A stretch of 64,000 nt of DNA from positions 1 to 64,000 of the forward strand of contig NZ_JASHIM010000014.1 in NCBI RefSeq assembly GCF_030733685.1, in the 5' to 3' direction. Below, one piece after another: positions 6,448 through 14,693 of this stretch (the stretch's first letter is position 1; each line of letters starts with the position of its first letter). Below the pieces are notes generated by a model, which saw only the letters and a list, made by a program, of their open reading frames with translations, was not told where the DNA came from and searched no databases. This DNA comes from Roseovarius sp. MMSF_3281. Lineage in GTDB: Bacteria > Pseudomonadota > Alphaproteobacteria > Rhodobacterales > Rhodobacteraceae. A program made the translations under genes and the position numbers.

Positions 6448-9285
6448 TCACCCCTTGTCCTTAAGGCCCATGAGGGCCGCGGCAAAGGGATTGTCGGGGT
6501 CGATCTTGTCCTTCTTCTGCGGCTTGGAAGAAAAGCTTTTCGGTCCTTGCTCGCGCTTGGGTTTGCCTTTGCCCGGCTTGCCGCGCGGCTTGCCTGCGGG
6601 TTTCTCACCACGCGGCTTGCCACGGCCCTCGTTGCGCGCGCGACCACCACGCCCGGCCCAAGTAAAGGTATAGAACACCTCGACCTCAGGCTCGGCAGGT
6701 TCTGCCGCCGGGGCTTCACCGGGCAGCGCCTCGGTTTCACTGGCTTCGGGGACATCGGCGGGCACTTCGGCCGCCTCCGGGGCCCCGGCGGCCACAGGCG
6801 CCTCGCCCTCATCGGGGATCGCCTCAACCTGCGCTTCGGCAGTAGCCTGCGCCTCGCCCTCGGCTTGCGCCGGGGCCTCGGTCATGGCCTGATCCACGGG
6901 TTTCACCTTCTCGCGTTCGCCGCGTTCGGCCTTGTATCCAAGGCCCTGCATCAGGTCGGCGAATTGCTCCAGCGTCATGCCGGTGATCGACAGCATATCG
7001 GCCTTGGCCTCAAAGCCCCCCCGGCTATCCTCGGCCCGCAGCATATCGGCAAGCCGTTCCAGCATGTCGATCCGAATGGCCCGCTCACCCGCCGCACGAT
7101 AGCCCGACATCGCGTGATAGCCGCGCGGATGCGCGGACCCCGCTGGCACGGTCACCAAACCGGGGGGCGGTGCTTCGGGGAACTCTTCCAGCCCCTGGGC
7201 CAGAGACCACAGCACAAGGCGCAACCGAGTCGGCGCAGGCTTCAGGAGCAAAGGCATGAAAATCGTGAACTGACCAAAGCGGACCCCGTGCTTGCGCAGT
7301 GCACCCCGCGCGTCCTGATCCAGCGCCTTGACCTCCTCGGCCACATCACCACGCGGAATGATCCCGAGGTTTTCCACCATGCGGAAGCCAAAACCACGAG
7401 CCAGCCCGCTCAAGGCCTCGTCGCGCTGAATGTTCAGCAGCGGCTCGAACAGCGTGGCCACTTTACGATCAATGAAATGCTGCAAGCGGCGTTGCACCTT
7501 TTGCGCCACGTCTTCGCCCGCTGCCTCGTCGACAAAGGCCTGTGCCTGCGGCTTCATCGGGTCGGCCCCGGACACCAGTTTGCCCACGGCCTGCTCGCCC
7601 CACATCAACCCACCTTGCTCGGTAAAGTCGATTTCGGTGTCGGGCGCGTTGTAAAACCGGTCCGCCTTCAAATGAAACTGCGGCGCAAGCGCCTGCAAAC
7701 TGGCCTGCGAGATGGCCTTCGCCTCCTGTCCCGCAGCCGCTTTATCCTGAATAAAGCGGAACCCTTCCAGACGGCCGACGAATTCGCCCTCGACCGTCAC
7801 TTCACCTTTGTCGTTCACTTCGGCCACCATGGCCTCCTTCTGCTTGAGCCGGCGCAAAAGCACGGATGTGCGCCGGTCCACAAATCTTTGCGTCAAACGC
7901 TCGTGCAGCGCGTCCGACAGGCGGTCTTCTACCGCGCGTGTCGCGCCGCGCCAATGCATTTCGTCATCGACCCAGCCCTTTCGTTGCGCAACATAGGTCC
8001 ATGTACGGATATAGGACAGGCGTTTCGATAATGTGTCGATATCCCCATCGGTGCGATCGATGCGCTTCACCTGCCGCGCCAGCCAGTCGTCCGGCACCCG
8101 GCCACGTTCGTGCAGATCGCTGTAAATCGTCTCCAAAAGCCCTGCGTGTTCCGCATGGCTGATGCCGCGAAAATCGGGGATTCGGCAGACATCCCACAGC
8201 AAGCGCACCGAGGGTCCGTCACTGGCCCGCGCCCGCACCTCCGCCTGGGCCGCCAAAGTGCGCAGCGCGCGCAGGTCGTCGGCCTCCCGCGCCCGGACAA
8301 GCCACTCGCCCTCCGGCTTGGCCTCAAGCGAGGCGATCAGCGCATCCACCTGCCCGAACGACAGCCGGGGATTACGCCACTCCAGCTTGCGGATGGGGGT
8401 AAAGCGGTGGTCCATGATGGCTTGGGCCACCTCATCGGGCAACTCAGGTGCCTCGCCCGTCACCCCGAATGTACCGTGGCTCATGCCGCGGCCCGCGCGT
8501 CCGGCGATCTGGGCAAGCTCATTGGGGGCCAAGGCCCGCATCCGCCGCCCGTCGAATTTCGACAGCGACGAAAACGCCACGTGGTCGATATCCAGATTCA
8601 GGCCCATGCCGATAGCATCCGTCGCCACAAGGAAATCCACATCCCCGTTTTGATACAGATCCACCTGCGCATTACGTGTACGCGGGCTTAGCGCCCCCAT
8701 GACAACCGCCGCACCGCCCTTCTGACGGCGCAAAAGCTCGGCAATGGAATATACATTATCAACCGAAAAGCCGACAATCGCACTGCGTGGCGGCATCTTG
8801 CTTATCTTTTTCGAACCTGCATAGGAAAGCTGCGACATCCGCTCGCGGCTCACGAATTCCACCCCCGGCACCAAGGCGGCAATCGCCCCGCGCATGGTGT
8901 GGCTGCCCAGGAACTGCGTCTCGCGCAGGCCCCGCGCGCGCAGCAGCCGGTCGGTGAAGACATGCCCGCGCTCCGGGTCGGCACAGAGCTGAATTTCGTC
9001 GATAGCCACGAAATCCGCGCCCAGCCCTTCGGGCATCGCCTCCACGGTGCAGACCCAATATTGCGCCCGCTCGGGCACGATCCGTTCCTCGCCGGTGACA
9101 AGCGCCACCACCGAAGGCCCCCGCACGGCGACGATCCGGTCATAGACCTCGCGCGCCAAAAGGCGCAGCGGCAGACCAATCACCCCGGTTCGATAGCCCA
9201 GCATCCGCTCGATCGCGAAATGCGTCTTGCCGGTATTGGTGGGACCCAGAACCGCCAAGGTTCTGGACTGCGCGGCCATGGACAT
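6448..9285 (-). CDS. Suv3-like DExH RNA helicase
   Basis: The 945-residue protein resembles mitochondrial SUV3, the helicase of the RNA degradosome. Near the N-terminus are Walker A (GPTNTGKT, about residues 14-21) and the Walker B variant DEIQ. The C-terminal helicase lobe shows VATDAIGMGLNLDI and QIAGRAGRG. A Suv3 C-terminal-like region follows, then an Ala/Glu/Pro-rich acidic linker (about 780-870) and a basic Gly/Lys/Arg tail typical of nucleic-acid tethering. Such proteins are widespread in Rhodobacterales but barely studied. The ATG at 9285 has GGGAG upstream; an ATG at 9279 is the alternative. It lies 20 bp after the TPR gene and is translationally linked to the S4 gene, which suggests a common RNA or ribosome task. 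Confidence 0.9.
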   Translation of the reverse strand: MSMAAQSRTLAVLGPTNTGKTHFAIERMLGYRTGVIGLPLRLLAREVYDRIVAVRGPSVVALVTGEERIVPERAQYWVCTVEAMPEGLGADFVAIDEIQLCADPERGHVFTDRLLRARGLRETQFLGSHTMRGAIAALVPGVEFVSRERMSQLSYAGSKKISKMPPRSAIVGFSVDNVYSIAELLRRQKGGAAVVMGALSPRTRNAQVDLYQNGDVDFLVATDAIGMGLNLDIDHVAFSSLSKFDGRRMRALAPNELAQIAGRAGRGMSHGTFGVTGEAPELPDEVAQAIMDHRFTPIRKLEWRNPRLSFGQVDALIASLEAKPEGEWLVRAREADDLRALRTLAAQAEVRARASDGPSVRLLWDVCRIPDFRGISHAEHAGLLETIYSDLHERGRVPDDWLARQVKRIDRTDGDIDTLSKRLSYIRTWTYVAQRKGWVDDEMHWRGATRAVEDRLSDALHERLTQRFVDRRTSVLLRRLKQKEAMVAEVNDKGEVTVEGEFVGRLEGFRFIQDKAAAGQEAKAISQASLQALAPQFHLKADRFYNAPDTEIDFTEQGGLMWGEQAVGKLVSGADPMKPQAQAFVDEAAGEDVAQKVQRRLQHFIDRKVATLFEPLLNIQRDEALSGLARGFGFRMVENLGIIPRGDVAEEVKALDQDARGALRKHGVRFGQFTIFMPLLLKPAPTRLRLVLWSLAQGLEEFPEAPPPGLVTVPAGSAHPRGYHAMSGYRAAGERAIRIDMLERLADMLRAEDSRGGFEAKADMLSITGMTLEQFADLMQGLGYKAERGEREKVKPVDQAMTEAPAQAEGEAQATAEAQVEAIPDEGEAPVAAGAPEAAEVPADVPEASETEALPGEAPAAEPAEPEVEVFYTFTWAGRGGRARNEGRGKPRGEKPAGKPRGKPGKGKPKREQGPKSFSSKPQKKDKIDPDNPFAAALMGLKDKG

Positions 9286-9305
9286 GCGCCCAACTCCCTC
9301 AGTTG

Positions 9306-9869
9306 TCAGAGATCCGCGCCGCCAATCTCGCGCGCCACACGATCCAAGGCCTTGGTTACGTCCTCGGACTGCGGATGTATAGCCGCCGAGCGTTCAAATG
9401 CCTCAAGCGCCAGATCATCGTGGCCCACCTGCTCCAGAACCGAGCCCAAACTGTACATCGCGTTGAAGTTATGCGGATTAAGTGTCAGGGCGCGGCCCAG
9501 ATCATCGAGGGCCGGACCGTATAAAGCGACATTGGCAAAGGCAATCGCCCGCAGGTGCCAGCCTTCGGCAAATTCCGGCGCATGATCGGTCAATGCGGTC
9601 AGATGTTCGATGGCCTGTCGCGAATCACCTGCCTCAAGCGCCTCTCGCCCGCGCTTGAGCAGCAGGTCCATTGCCGCCGATCCGGTTTTCGACCACTCGT
9701 GCTCAATCTCGCGGGCCAGACGGCGGGCCTCTTTCGGCTCGGCCTCTGGCAATTCCTCAAGCATCTCCATCGCGCGGTCGCTGTTTTCCGCCGCCAAGGG
9801 TAGGGAAAACGCGACTACAAGGTAAACTGCCGTCACGATAAGGTTGAGAATGCGGTGTCCTATGCCCAT
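9306..9869 (-). CDS. Exported tetratricopeptide repeat protein
   Basis: The 187-residue protein begins with a hydrophobic signal sequence (LIVTAVYLVVAFSLPLAA) with a likely cleavage after LAA, so it should act in the periplasm. The mature part is helical, with TPR-like repeats in residues about 60-175 (for example LGSVLEQVGHDDLALEAFERSA). TPR proteins serve as protein-binding scaffolds; the partner is unknown. It is the first gene of the minus-strand group running into the helicase, 20 bp away. It is divergent from the SCP2 gene with about 70 bp between starts. Confidence 0.8.
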   Translation of the reverse strand: MGIGHRILNLIVTAVYLVVAFSLPLAAENSDRAMEMLEELPEAEPKEARRLAREIEHEWSKTGSAAMDLLLKRGREALEAGDSRQAIEHLTALTDHAPEFAEGWHLRAIAFANVALYGPALDDLGRALTLNPHNFNAMYSLGSVLEQVGHDDLALEAFERSAAIHPQSEDVTKALDRVAREIGGADL

Positions 9870-9941
9870 AGATTAAGAATGTAGCGAACCGGCCGCCGAG
9901 TCAAAGACCAAGGCCATCAATTTTTCCGGAGGAGAACCGCA

Positions 9942-10229
9942 ATGAGTGACACGATCAACACCGCCGTCGCCGCCCTGAATGACAAGATGTCGGGCGGCTT
10001 CGATGGCACCGCCAAGTTCGTGATCGACGGCGAAGGCGCCATCATGATCGACGAAAACGGCGCCCGCGCCGCCGATGATGACGCCGATGTGACGCTTACC
10101 GCCGACGCCGATACCTTCCAGTCCATCCTCGAAGGCGATCTTGACCCGACGGCCGCCTTCATGTCGGGCAAATTGGCCGTGGATGGCGATATGGGCATGG
10201 CCATGAAACTGGGCAGCGTTCTGGGCTGA
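9942..10229 (+). CDS. SCP2 sterol-binding-domain protein
   Basis: This 95-residue single-domain protein has the SCP2 signature: amphipathic N-terminus, KFVIDGEGAIMID strand pair, acidic AADDDADVTLTADADTF core and FMSGKLAVDGDMGMAMKLG end. SCP2 folds bind lipids or acyl-CoA in a hydrophobic tunnel. A strong GGAGGAG ribosome site precedes the ATG. Its TGA overlaps the ATG of the following hydrolase (TGATG), so the two are co-translated. A shared role in lipid handling is inferred from the pairing. Confidence 0.9.
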   Translation: MSDTINTAVAALNDKMSGGFDGTAKFVIDGEGAIMIDENGARAADDDADVTLTADADTFQSILEGDLDPTAAFMSGKLAVDGDMGMAMKLGSVLG

Positions 10230-11218
10230 TGGACACCGCACCCCTCCATTCCGATCTGGCCGATGGGCCAAGCGGGGGCCGCGCCTTTTGGCTGCGGGCC
10301 TCGGACGGGGTGCGCATTCGCATCGGGATCTGGACGCCAGAAGCGGCCACGAAGGGCACGGTCCTGCTGTTCCCCGGTCGCACCGAATATATCGAGAAAT
10401 ATGGCCGCGCGGCGCAGGATTTCGCGAAGCGCGGCTATGCCACCCTCGCCGTGGATTGGCGCGGTCAGGGGCTGGCCGACCGCCTGCTAGACGATGCCAT
10501 GTCAGGCCATGTTCAATTCTTCGACGACTACCAAAAGGATGTCGAGGCCGTTGTCACGGCGCTTGATACATTGGACGTGCCGCGCCCCCTGCACCTTCTG
10601 GGGCACTCCATGGGGGGCTGCATCGGCCTGCGCGCAGCGATGAACGGCTTGCCCGTCGCCTCCTGCGGCTTTTCCGGCCCGATGTGGGGGATACGCATTT
10701 CCTCGCCACTGCGCCCGGTGGCATGGTCGCTGTCATGGGGCAGCCGCCGCGTGGGCCTGTGCCATCTCTACGCCCCCGGCACCAAATCGGACACCTATGT
10801 TCTGGCCGAACCCTTCGAGACCAACAAGCTGACCTGCGATGCGGACATGTATCAACACATGATCGCACAGGCCCGCGCACATCCCGAACTCACCCTCGGC
10901 GGGCCAAGCCTGCGCTGGCTGCACGAGGCTCTGCGCGAAACCTTGGCGCTTTCGCGCCTGCCCTCGCCCGACCTGCCTTGCCTGACGCTGCTGGGCACCG
11001 AGGAGGATATCGTTGACGTATCGCGTATTCGTGCCCGTATGGCCGCGTGGCCCGGTGGCCGGCTTGAAGAACTCGATGGCGGGCGGCACGAGGTGCTGAT
11101 GGATACCCCCGCCATGCGCGCCCGCGCCTTCGACATGCTGGCCGCGCATTACGACGCCGACAGCGATGGCATTACTGATCCCGCGTCACCGGCAACCGCT
11201 GTCGCCCAAGGCGGCTGA
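10229..11218 (+). CDS. Alpha/beta hydrolase, lysophospholipase L2 (PldB)-like
   Basis: The 329-residue cytoplasmic-looking protein has the alpha/beta hydrolase layout. FPGRTEYIEKYG with a following DWRGQG forms the oxyanion region. The nucleophile elbow GHSMGG lies near residue 127, an acid lies near EEDIVDV, and the histidine lies in DGGRHEVLMD. This combination is typical of PldB-like lysophospholipases/monoacylglycerol lipases. It is translationally coupled to the SCP2 protein. The last 47 bp overlap the 3' end of the convergent FAH-family gene, so the two coding regions share DNA. Substrate is inferred only from the family. Confidence 0.88.
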   Translation: MDTAPLHSDLADGPSGGRAFWLRASDGVRIRIGIWTPEAATKGTVLLFPGRTEYIEKYGRAAQDFAKRGYATLAVDWRGQGLADRLLDDAMSGHVQFFDDYQKDVEAVVTALDTLDVPRPLHLLGHSMGGCIGLRAAMNGLPVASCGFSGPMWGIRISSPLRPVAWSLSWGSRRVGLCHLYAPGTKSDTYVLAEPFETNKLTCDADMYQHMIAQARAHPELTLGGPSLRWLHEALRETLALSRLPSPDLPCLTLLGTEEDIVDVSRIRARMAAWPGGRLEELDGGRHEVLMDTPAMRARAFDMLAAHYDADSDGITDPASPATAVAQGG

Positions 11219-12002
11219 TCTCCAATTCCATCACATCGCCATCCTTCAGATAGCGGGGCGGTGTCCGTCCCATGCCCACGCCCGGCGGCGTGCCTGTGGC
11301 GATCACGTCACCCGGCTGCAGGCTCATCACCTCGCTCAGATGCGCGATGATCCGCGCCACGGTGAAATTCATCGTCGCGGTATTGCCGGTCTGCATCCGC
11401 TCACCGTTGACCTCCAGCGACAGGTCAAGGTTCTGCGGATCGCCAACCTCGTCGGGCGTAACCAACCAAGGCCCCACCGGCCCGAAGGTGTCACAGCTTT
11501 TGCCCTTGGTCCATTGCCCCGACATCTTGGCCTGAAAATGCCGCTCGGACACATCATTGACGATGCAATAGCCCGCCACATGGGACAGCGCCTCGGCCTC
11601 GGTGACATATTTCACCGGCTTGCCGATCACCACGCCAAGCTCCACCTCCCAATCGGTTTCTTCCGACCCGCGCGGCATGCGCACCGTGTCATAGGCCCCG
11701 ATGATCGACGATGTCGCCTTCATGAACACCACCGGATGGGTCGGCAGTTCCATGTTCATCTCGGCGGCATGGTCGGTATAGTTCAGACCAATCGCCACCA
11801 GCTTGCCGATATTGCCTACAGGCGGGCCAAGTCTCGGCTCGCCTTCCACCAAGGGCAAGCCCTCGGGGTCAACACTGGGCAGCTTGCCCAGAATCGGCGC
11901 TGACAAATCGGGCACCACACCCGAAAGGTCGCGCACGCGCCCCTCGCTGTCGATCATCCCGGGCTTTTCCTGCCCCGGCTCTCCGTAGCGTACGAATTTC
12001 AT
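11172..12002 (-). CDS. Fumarylacetoacetate hydrolase-family protein
   Basis: The 276-residue protein starts at the ATG at 12002 (MKFVRYGEPGQEKPGMID) with GGGGA six bases upstream; the longer frame to 12074 is not family-like. It has the FAH fold of acylpyruvases and 2-keto-acid hydratases, with the metal site in the segment from GLNYTDHAAEMNMELP to WEVELGVVIG and a C-terminal GDVIATGTPPGVGMG loop. Such enzymes cleave or decarboxylate oxo-acids formed in aromatic or sugar-acid breakdown. No pathway partner is nearby, so the substrate is open. Its 3' end overlaps the convergent hydrolase gene by 47 bp. Confidence 0.88.
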   Translation of the reverse strand: MKFVRYGEPGQEKPGMIDSEGRVRDLSGVVPDLSAPILGKLPSVDPEGLPLVEGEPRLGPPVGNIGKLVAIGLNYTDHAAEMNMELPTHPVVFMKATSSIIGAYDTVRMPRGSEETDWEVELGVVIGKPVKYVTEAEALSHVAGYCIVNDVSERHFQAKMSGQWTKGKSCDTFGPVGPWLVTPDEVGDPQNLDLSLEVNGERMQTGNTATMNFTVARIIAHLSEVMSLQPGDVIATGTPPGVGMGRTPPRYLKDGDVMELEISRLGRQRLPVTRDQ

Positions 12003-12102
12003 AGTGGTCCCCTGTCCGGCATTTGAATTAGCCGCAGGATAACCGCAGGTCCGGCCAGTGCAAGGGGCTGGCATGGCGCGCGCATAGCTCTATCCTTGGA
12101 TC

Positions 12103-13104
12103 ATGGTTCTGGAATTCAAGCCCCAAGGCATTTACTGCCCCGCCGGTGATTTTTTCATCGACCCATGGAGGCCCGTTGACCGGGCCCTCATAACCCATGG
12201 TCACGCCGATCATGCGCGCCCCGGCCACGCGCGATATCTGGCCACCCATGCCGCAGGGCCGGTGATGCGCCACCGGCTGGGCGAGATTACCTTGGAGGGT
12301 GTGGACTACGGCGAGGCCCGCCGCATCGGCGATGCGACGGTTTCATTTCACCCGGCAGGCCACGTCCCCGGCTCGGCGCAAATTCGGGTCGAAGTGGCGG
12401 GTGAGGTCTGGGTTGTCTCGGGCGATTACAAAACCGCGCCTGACCGTTTGTGCGAAGCCTTCGAGCCGGTGAAATGCCACGGCTTCATCACCGAATGCAC
12501 CTTCGGCCTGCCGGTCTTTACGTGGCCCTCCGAAGATCAAATCGCGCAAGAGATCAACGACTGGTGGGCCAGCAACGCCGCGCAGGGGCGCTTCTCTCTC
12601 CTCGGGGCCTACTCGCTGGGCAAGGCCCAGCGCGTGCTGTCGCTGCTCGATCCGTCCATCGGCCCGATCCTTACCCATGGCGCGGTGGAAAACACCAACG
12701 CCGTGCTGCGCGCCCAAGGCCTCCCCCTGCCCGAGACCCTCCACGTCACCCCCGATCTCAAAGCCAAGGACCACCCCGGCGCGTTGATCGTAGCGCCTCC
12801 CGGCGCGCTTGGCTCCACCTGGGCGCGGCGCTTTCGCCCTGCCTCAACAGGCTTTGCCAGCGGTTGGATGCGCCTGCGCGGTGTGCGTCGCCGCCGCGCT
12901 GCCGACCGGGGCTTTGTCATTTCCGACCACGCTGACTGGCCCGCCCTCAACGAGGCGATCAAAGCCACCGGCGCGGACAACATCTATGTCACCCACGGCT
13001 ACACCGATATCTTCGCCCGCTGGCTGACCTCCCAAGGCTATAACGCTCAAGTGGTCCCCACCGAGTTTACCGGCGACACTCTGGAAGAAGGGGCCGGGGC
13101 ATGA
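12103..13104 (+). CDS. Ligase-associated DNA exonuclease (metallo-beta-lactamase fold)
   Basis: The 333-residue protein carries the MBL metal motif THGHADHARPGH (HxHxDH) near residue 30-40, VSGDYK for the bridging acid and late DHADW and THGY motifs of the beta-CASP/SNM1-like group. It belongs to the exonucleases encoded next to ATP-dependent ligases and probably trims DNA ends before sealing. Its stop overlaps the ligase start (ATGA), so both are made together. The usual Lhr helicase and PdeM phosphoesterase of this repair set are absent from the following DNA. Confidence 0.92.
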   Translation: MVLEFKPQGIYCPAGDFFIDPWRPVDRALITHGHADHARPGHARYLATHAAGPVMRHRLGEITLEGVDYGEARRIGDATVSFHPAGHVPGSAQIRVEVAGEVWVVSGDYKTAPDRLCEAFEPVKCHGFITECTFGLPVFTWPSEDQIAQEINDWWASNAAQGRFSLLGAYSLGKAQRVLSLLDPSIGPILTHGAVENTNAVLRAQGLPLPETLHVTPDLKAKDHPGALIVAPPGALGSTWARRFRPASTGFASGWMRLRGVRRRRAADRGFVISDHADWPALNEAIKATGADNIYVTHGYTDIFARWLTSQGYNAQVVPTEFTGDTLEEGAGA

Positions 13105-14693
13105 AGCAATTCACCGCACTTTACACCACCATCGACCAGACCACGAAAACCCGTGCCAAGGTGGCCGCACTGGCCGCGTATTTCGACACCGCGCCGGAAG
13201 ACGACAAGCTTTGGACCATCGCGCTTTTCTCGGGCCGCCGCCCGCGCCGGGCAATCACCACCACGCGACTGCGCGAGTGGGCCGCCGAACAGGCGGGCAT
13301 CCCGCTTTGGCTGTTCGAGGAAAGCTATCCAATCGTCGGCGATCTGGCCGAAACCATCGCCCTTGTCCTGCCCCCGCCCGAGTCGGGCCATGACGACAGT
13401 CTTGCCACTTGGATCACCCGCCTGCGCGCCCTTAATAACGCCGAGGAAGAGGCGCGTAAAACCGCCGTTCTCGACGCCTGGAACCGGATGGAGGCAACCG
13501 AACGTATGGTCTTCAACAAGCTACTGACCGGTGGCTTCCGCGTCGGCGTCAGCCGCAAACTGATGACCCGCGCCTTGGCCCAATCCACGGGGCAGGATGA
13601 GGCGGAATTGGCCCATCGCCTGATGGGCGACTGGACGCCGGAAACGACCACATGGGCTGCGCTCATTGAAGCCCCCGACAACGGCGCACAGGCCTCGCGC
13701 CCCTACCCCTTCTGCCTTGCCTACGGGCTGGAAGACGCGCCCGACACCTTGGGCGACCCCGCCGATTGGCTGGCCGAATGGAAATGGGACGGCATCCGGG
13801 GGCAGGCGATTGTCCGCGACGGGCAACGGTTCATCTGGTCGCGCGGCGAAGAATTGATGACCGACCGCTTTCCAGACCTCGCCCCGCTCACCGATTTCCT
13901 GCCACAAGGCACCGTTCTGGATGGCGAGCTGGTGGCATGGGACGGCACCGCGCCCCTACCCTTCAACGCCCTGCAAAAACGCATCGGGCGCAAGACCGTC
14001 CCGAAAAAACTGTTGGCCGAGGCCCCGGTCATCCTATTGGCCTATGACCTCCTGGAAGACGCGGGCCAAGACCTGCGGCAAATGCCCTTCGCCACCCGTC
14101 GCACACGACTTGATGCGCTGTTGTCTGACATCCCCGACGACATACCGCTTCGCCCTTCGACATCCATCGCCTTCGACACATGGGATAACCTCGCCCAAAC
14201 CCGCGCCAAGGCCCGCGATCAGCGCGCCGAGGGCCTCATGCTCAAACGCTTGGACAGCCCCTACCACACGGGCCGCAAAAAGGGCGATTGGTGGAAATGG
14301 AAGCTTGATCCGCTGACCATCGACGCGGTGATGATCTACGCCCAACAAGGCCACGGGCGCCGCGCCAACCTTTTCACCGACTTCACCTTCGCGGTGCGCC
14401 ACGGCAACGATCTGGTCCCCTTCACCAAGGCCTATTCCGGCCTAACAGATGCCGAGTTCCGCAAGATCACCGCATGGGTGCGCAAGAACACCCAGCAACG
14501 CTTCGGCCCGGTGCGCCAAGTCACCCCCGAACATGTGTTCGAGATCGCCTTCGAGGGCATCCACGAAAGCCCGCGCCACAAATCCGGCGTGGCACTTCGC
14601 TTTCCGCGCATGAAACGCTGGCGGCACGACAAGCCGGTGGACGAGGCCAACACGCTGGACGACCTGCACCAGATGCTGGCGCAATACGGTTAA
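13101..14693 (+). CDS. ATP-dependent DNA ligase (exonuclease-associated)
   Basis: The 530-residue ligase has an N-terminal DNA-binding domain (1-200). The nucleotidyltransferase core holds motif I EWKWDGIRG with adenylated lysine 228, motif III DGELVAWDG, and motif V KRLDSPYHTGRKKGDWWKWK. An OB-fold domain ends with HKSGVALRFPRMKRWRHDK. It seals nicks using ATP, in addition to the NAD-dependent LigA that bacteria use for replication. Coupling to the upstream exonuclease by a 4-bp overlap supports a repair role. Its stop codon overlaps that of the convergent M24 gene. Confidence 0.95.
   Translation: MKQFTALYTTIDQTTKTRAKVAALAAYFDTAPEDDKLWTIALFSGRRPRRAITTTRLREWAAEQAGIPLWLFEESYPIVGDLAETIALVLPPPESGHDDSLATWITRLRALNNAEEEARKTAVLDAWNRMEATERMVFNKLLTGGFRVGVSRKLMTRALAQSTGQDEAELAHRLMGDWTPETTTWAALIEAPDNGAQASRPYPFCLAYGLEDAPDTLGDPADWLAEWKWDGIRGQAIVRDGQRFIWSRGEELMTDRFPDLAPLTDFLPQGTVLDGELVAWDGTAPLPFNALQKRIGRKTVPKKLLAEAPVILLAYDLLEDAGQDLRQMPFATRRTRLDALLSDIPDDIPLRPSTSIAFDTWDNLAQTRAKARDQRAEGLMLKRLDSPYHTGRKKGDWWKWKLDPLTIDAVMIYAQQGHGRRANLFTDFTFAVRHGNDLVPFTKAYSGLTDAEFRKITAWVRKNTQQRFGPVRQVTPEHVFEIAFEGIHESPRHKSGVALRFPRMKRWRHDKPVDEANTLDDLHQMLAQYG

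Noticed and set aside
5551..8031. 826-codon open frame on the plus strand opposite fdxA, the S4 gene and the helicase
   Set aside because: It is antisense to three well-supported genes, has His/Arg/Gly/Leu-biased composition typical of shadow frames in GC-rich DNA, and shows no recognisable domain.
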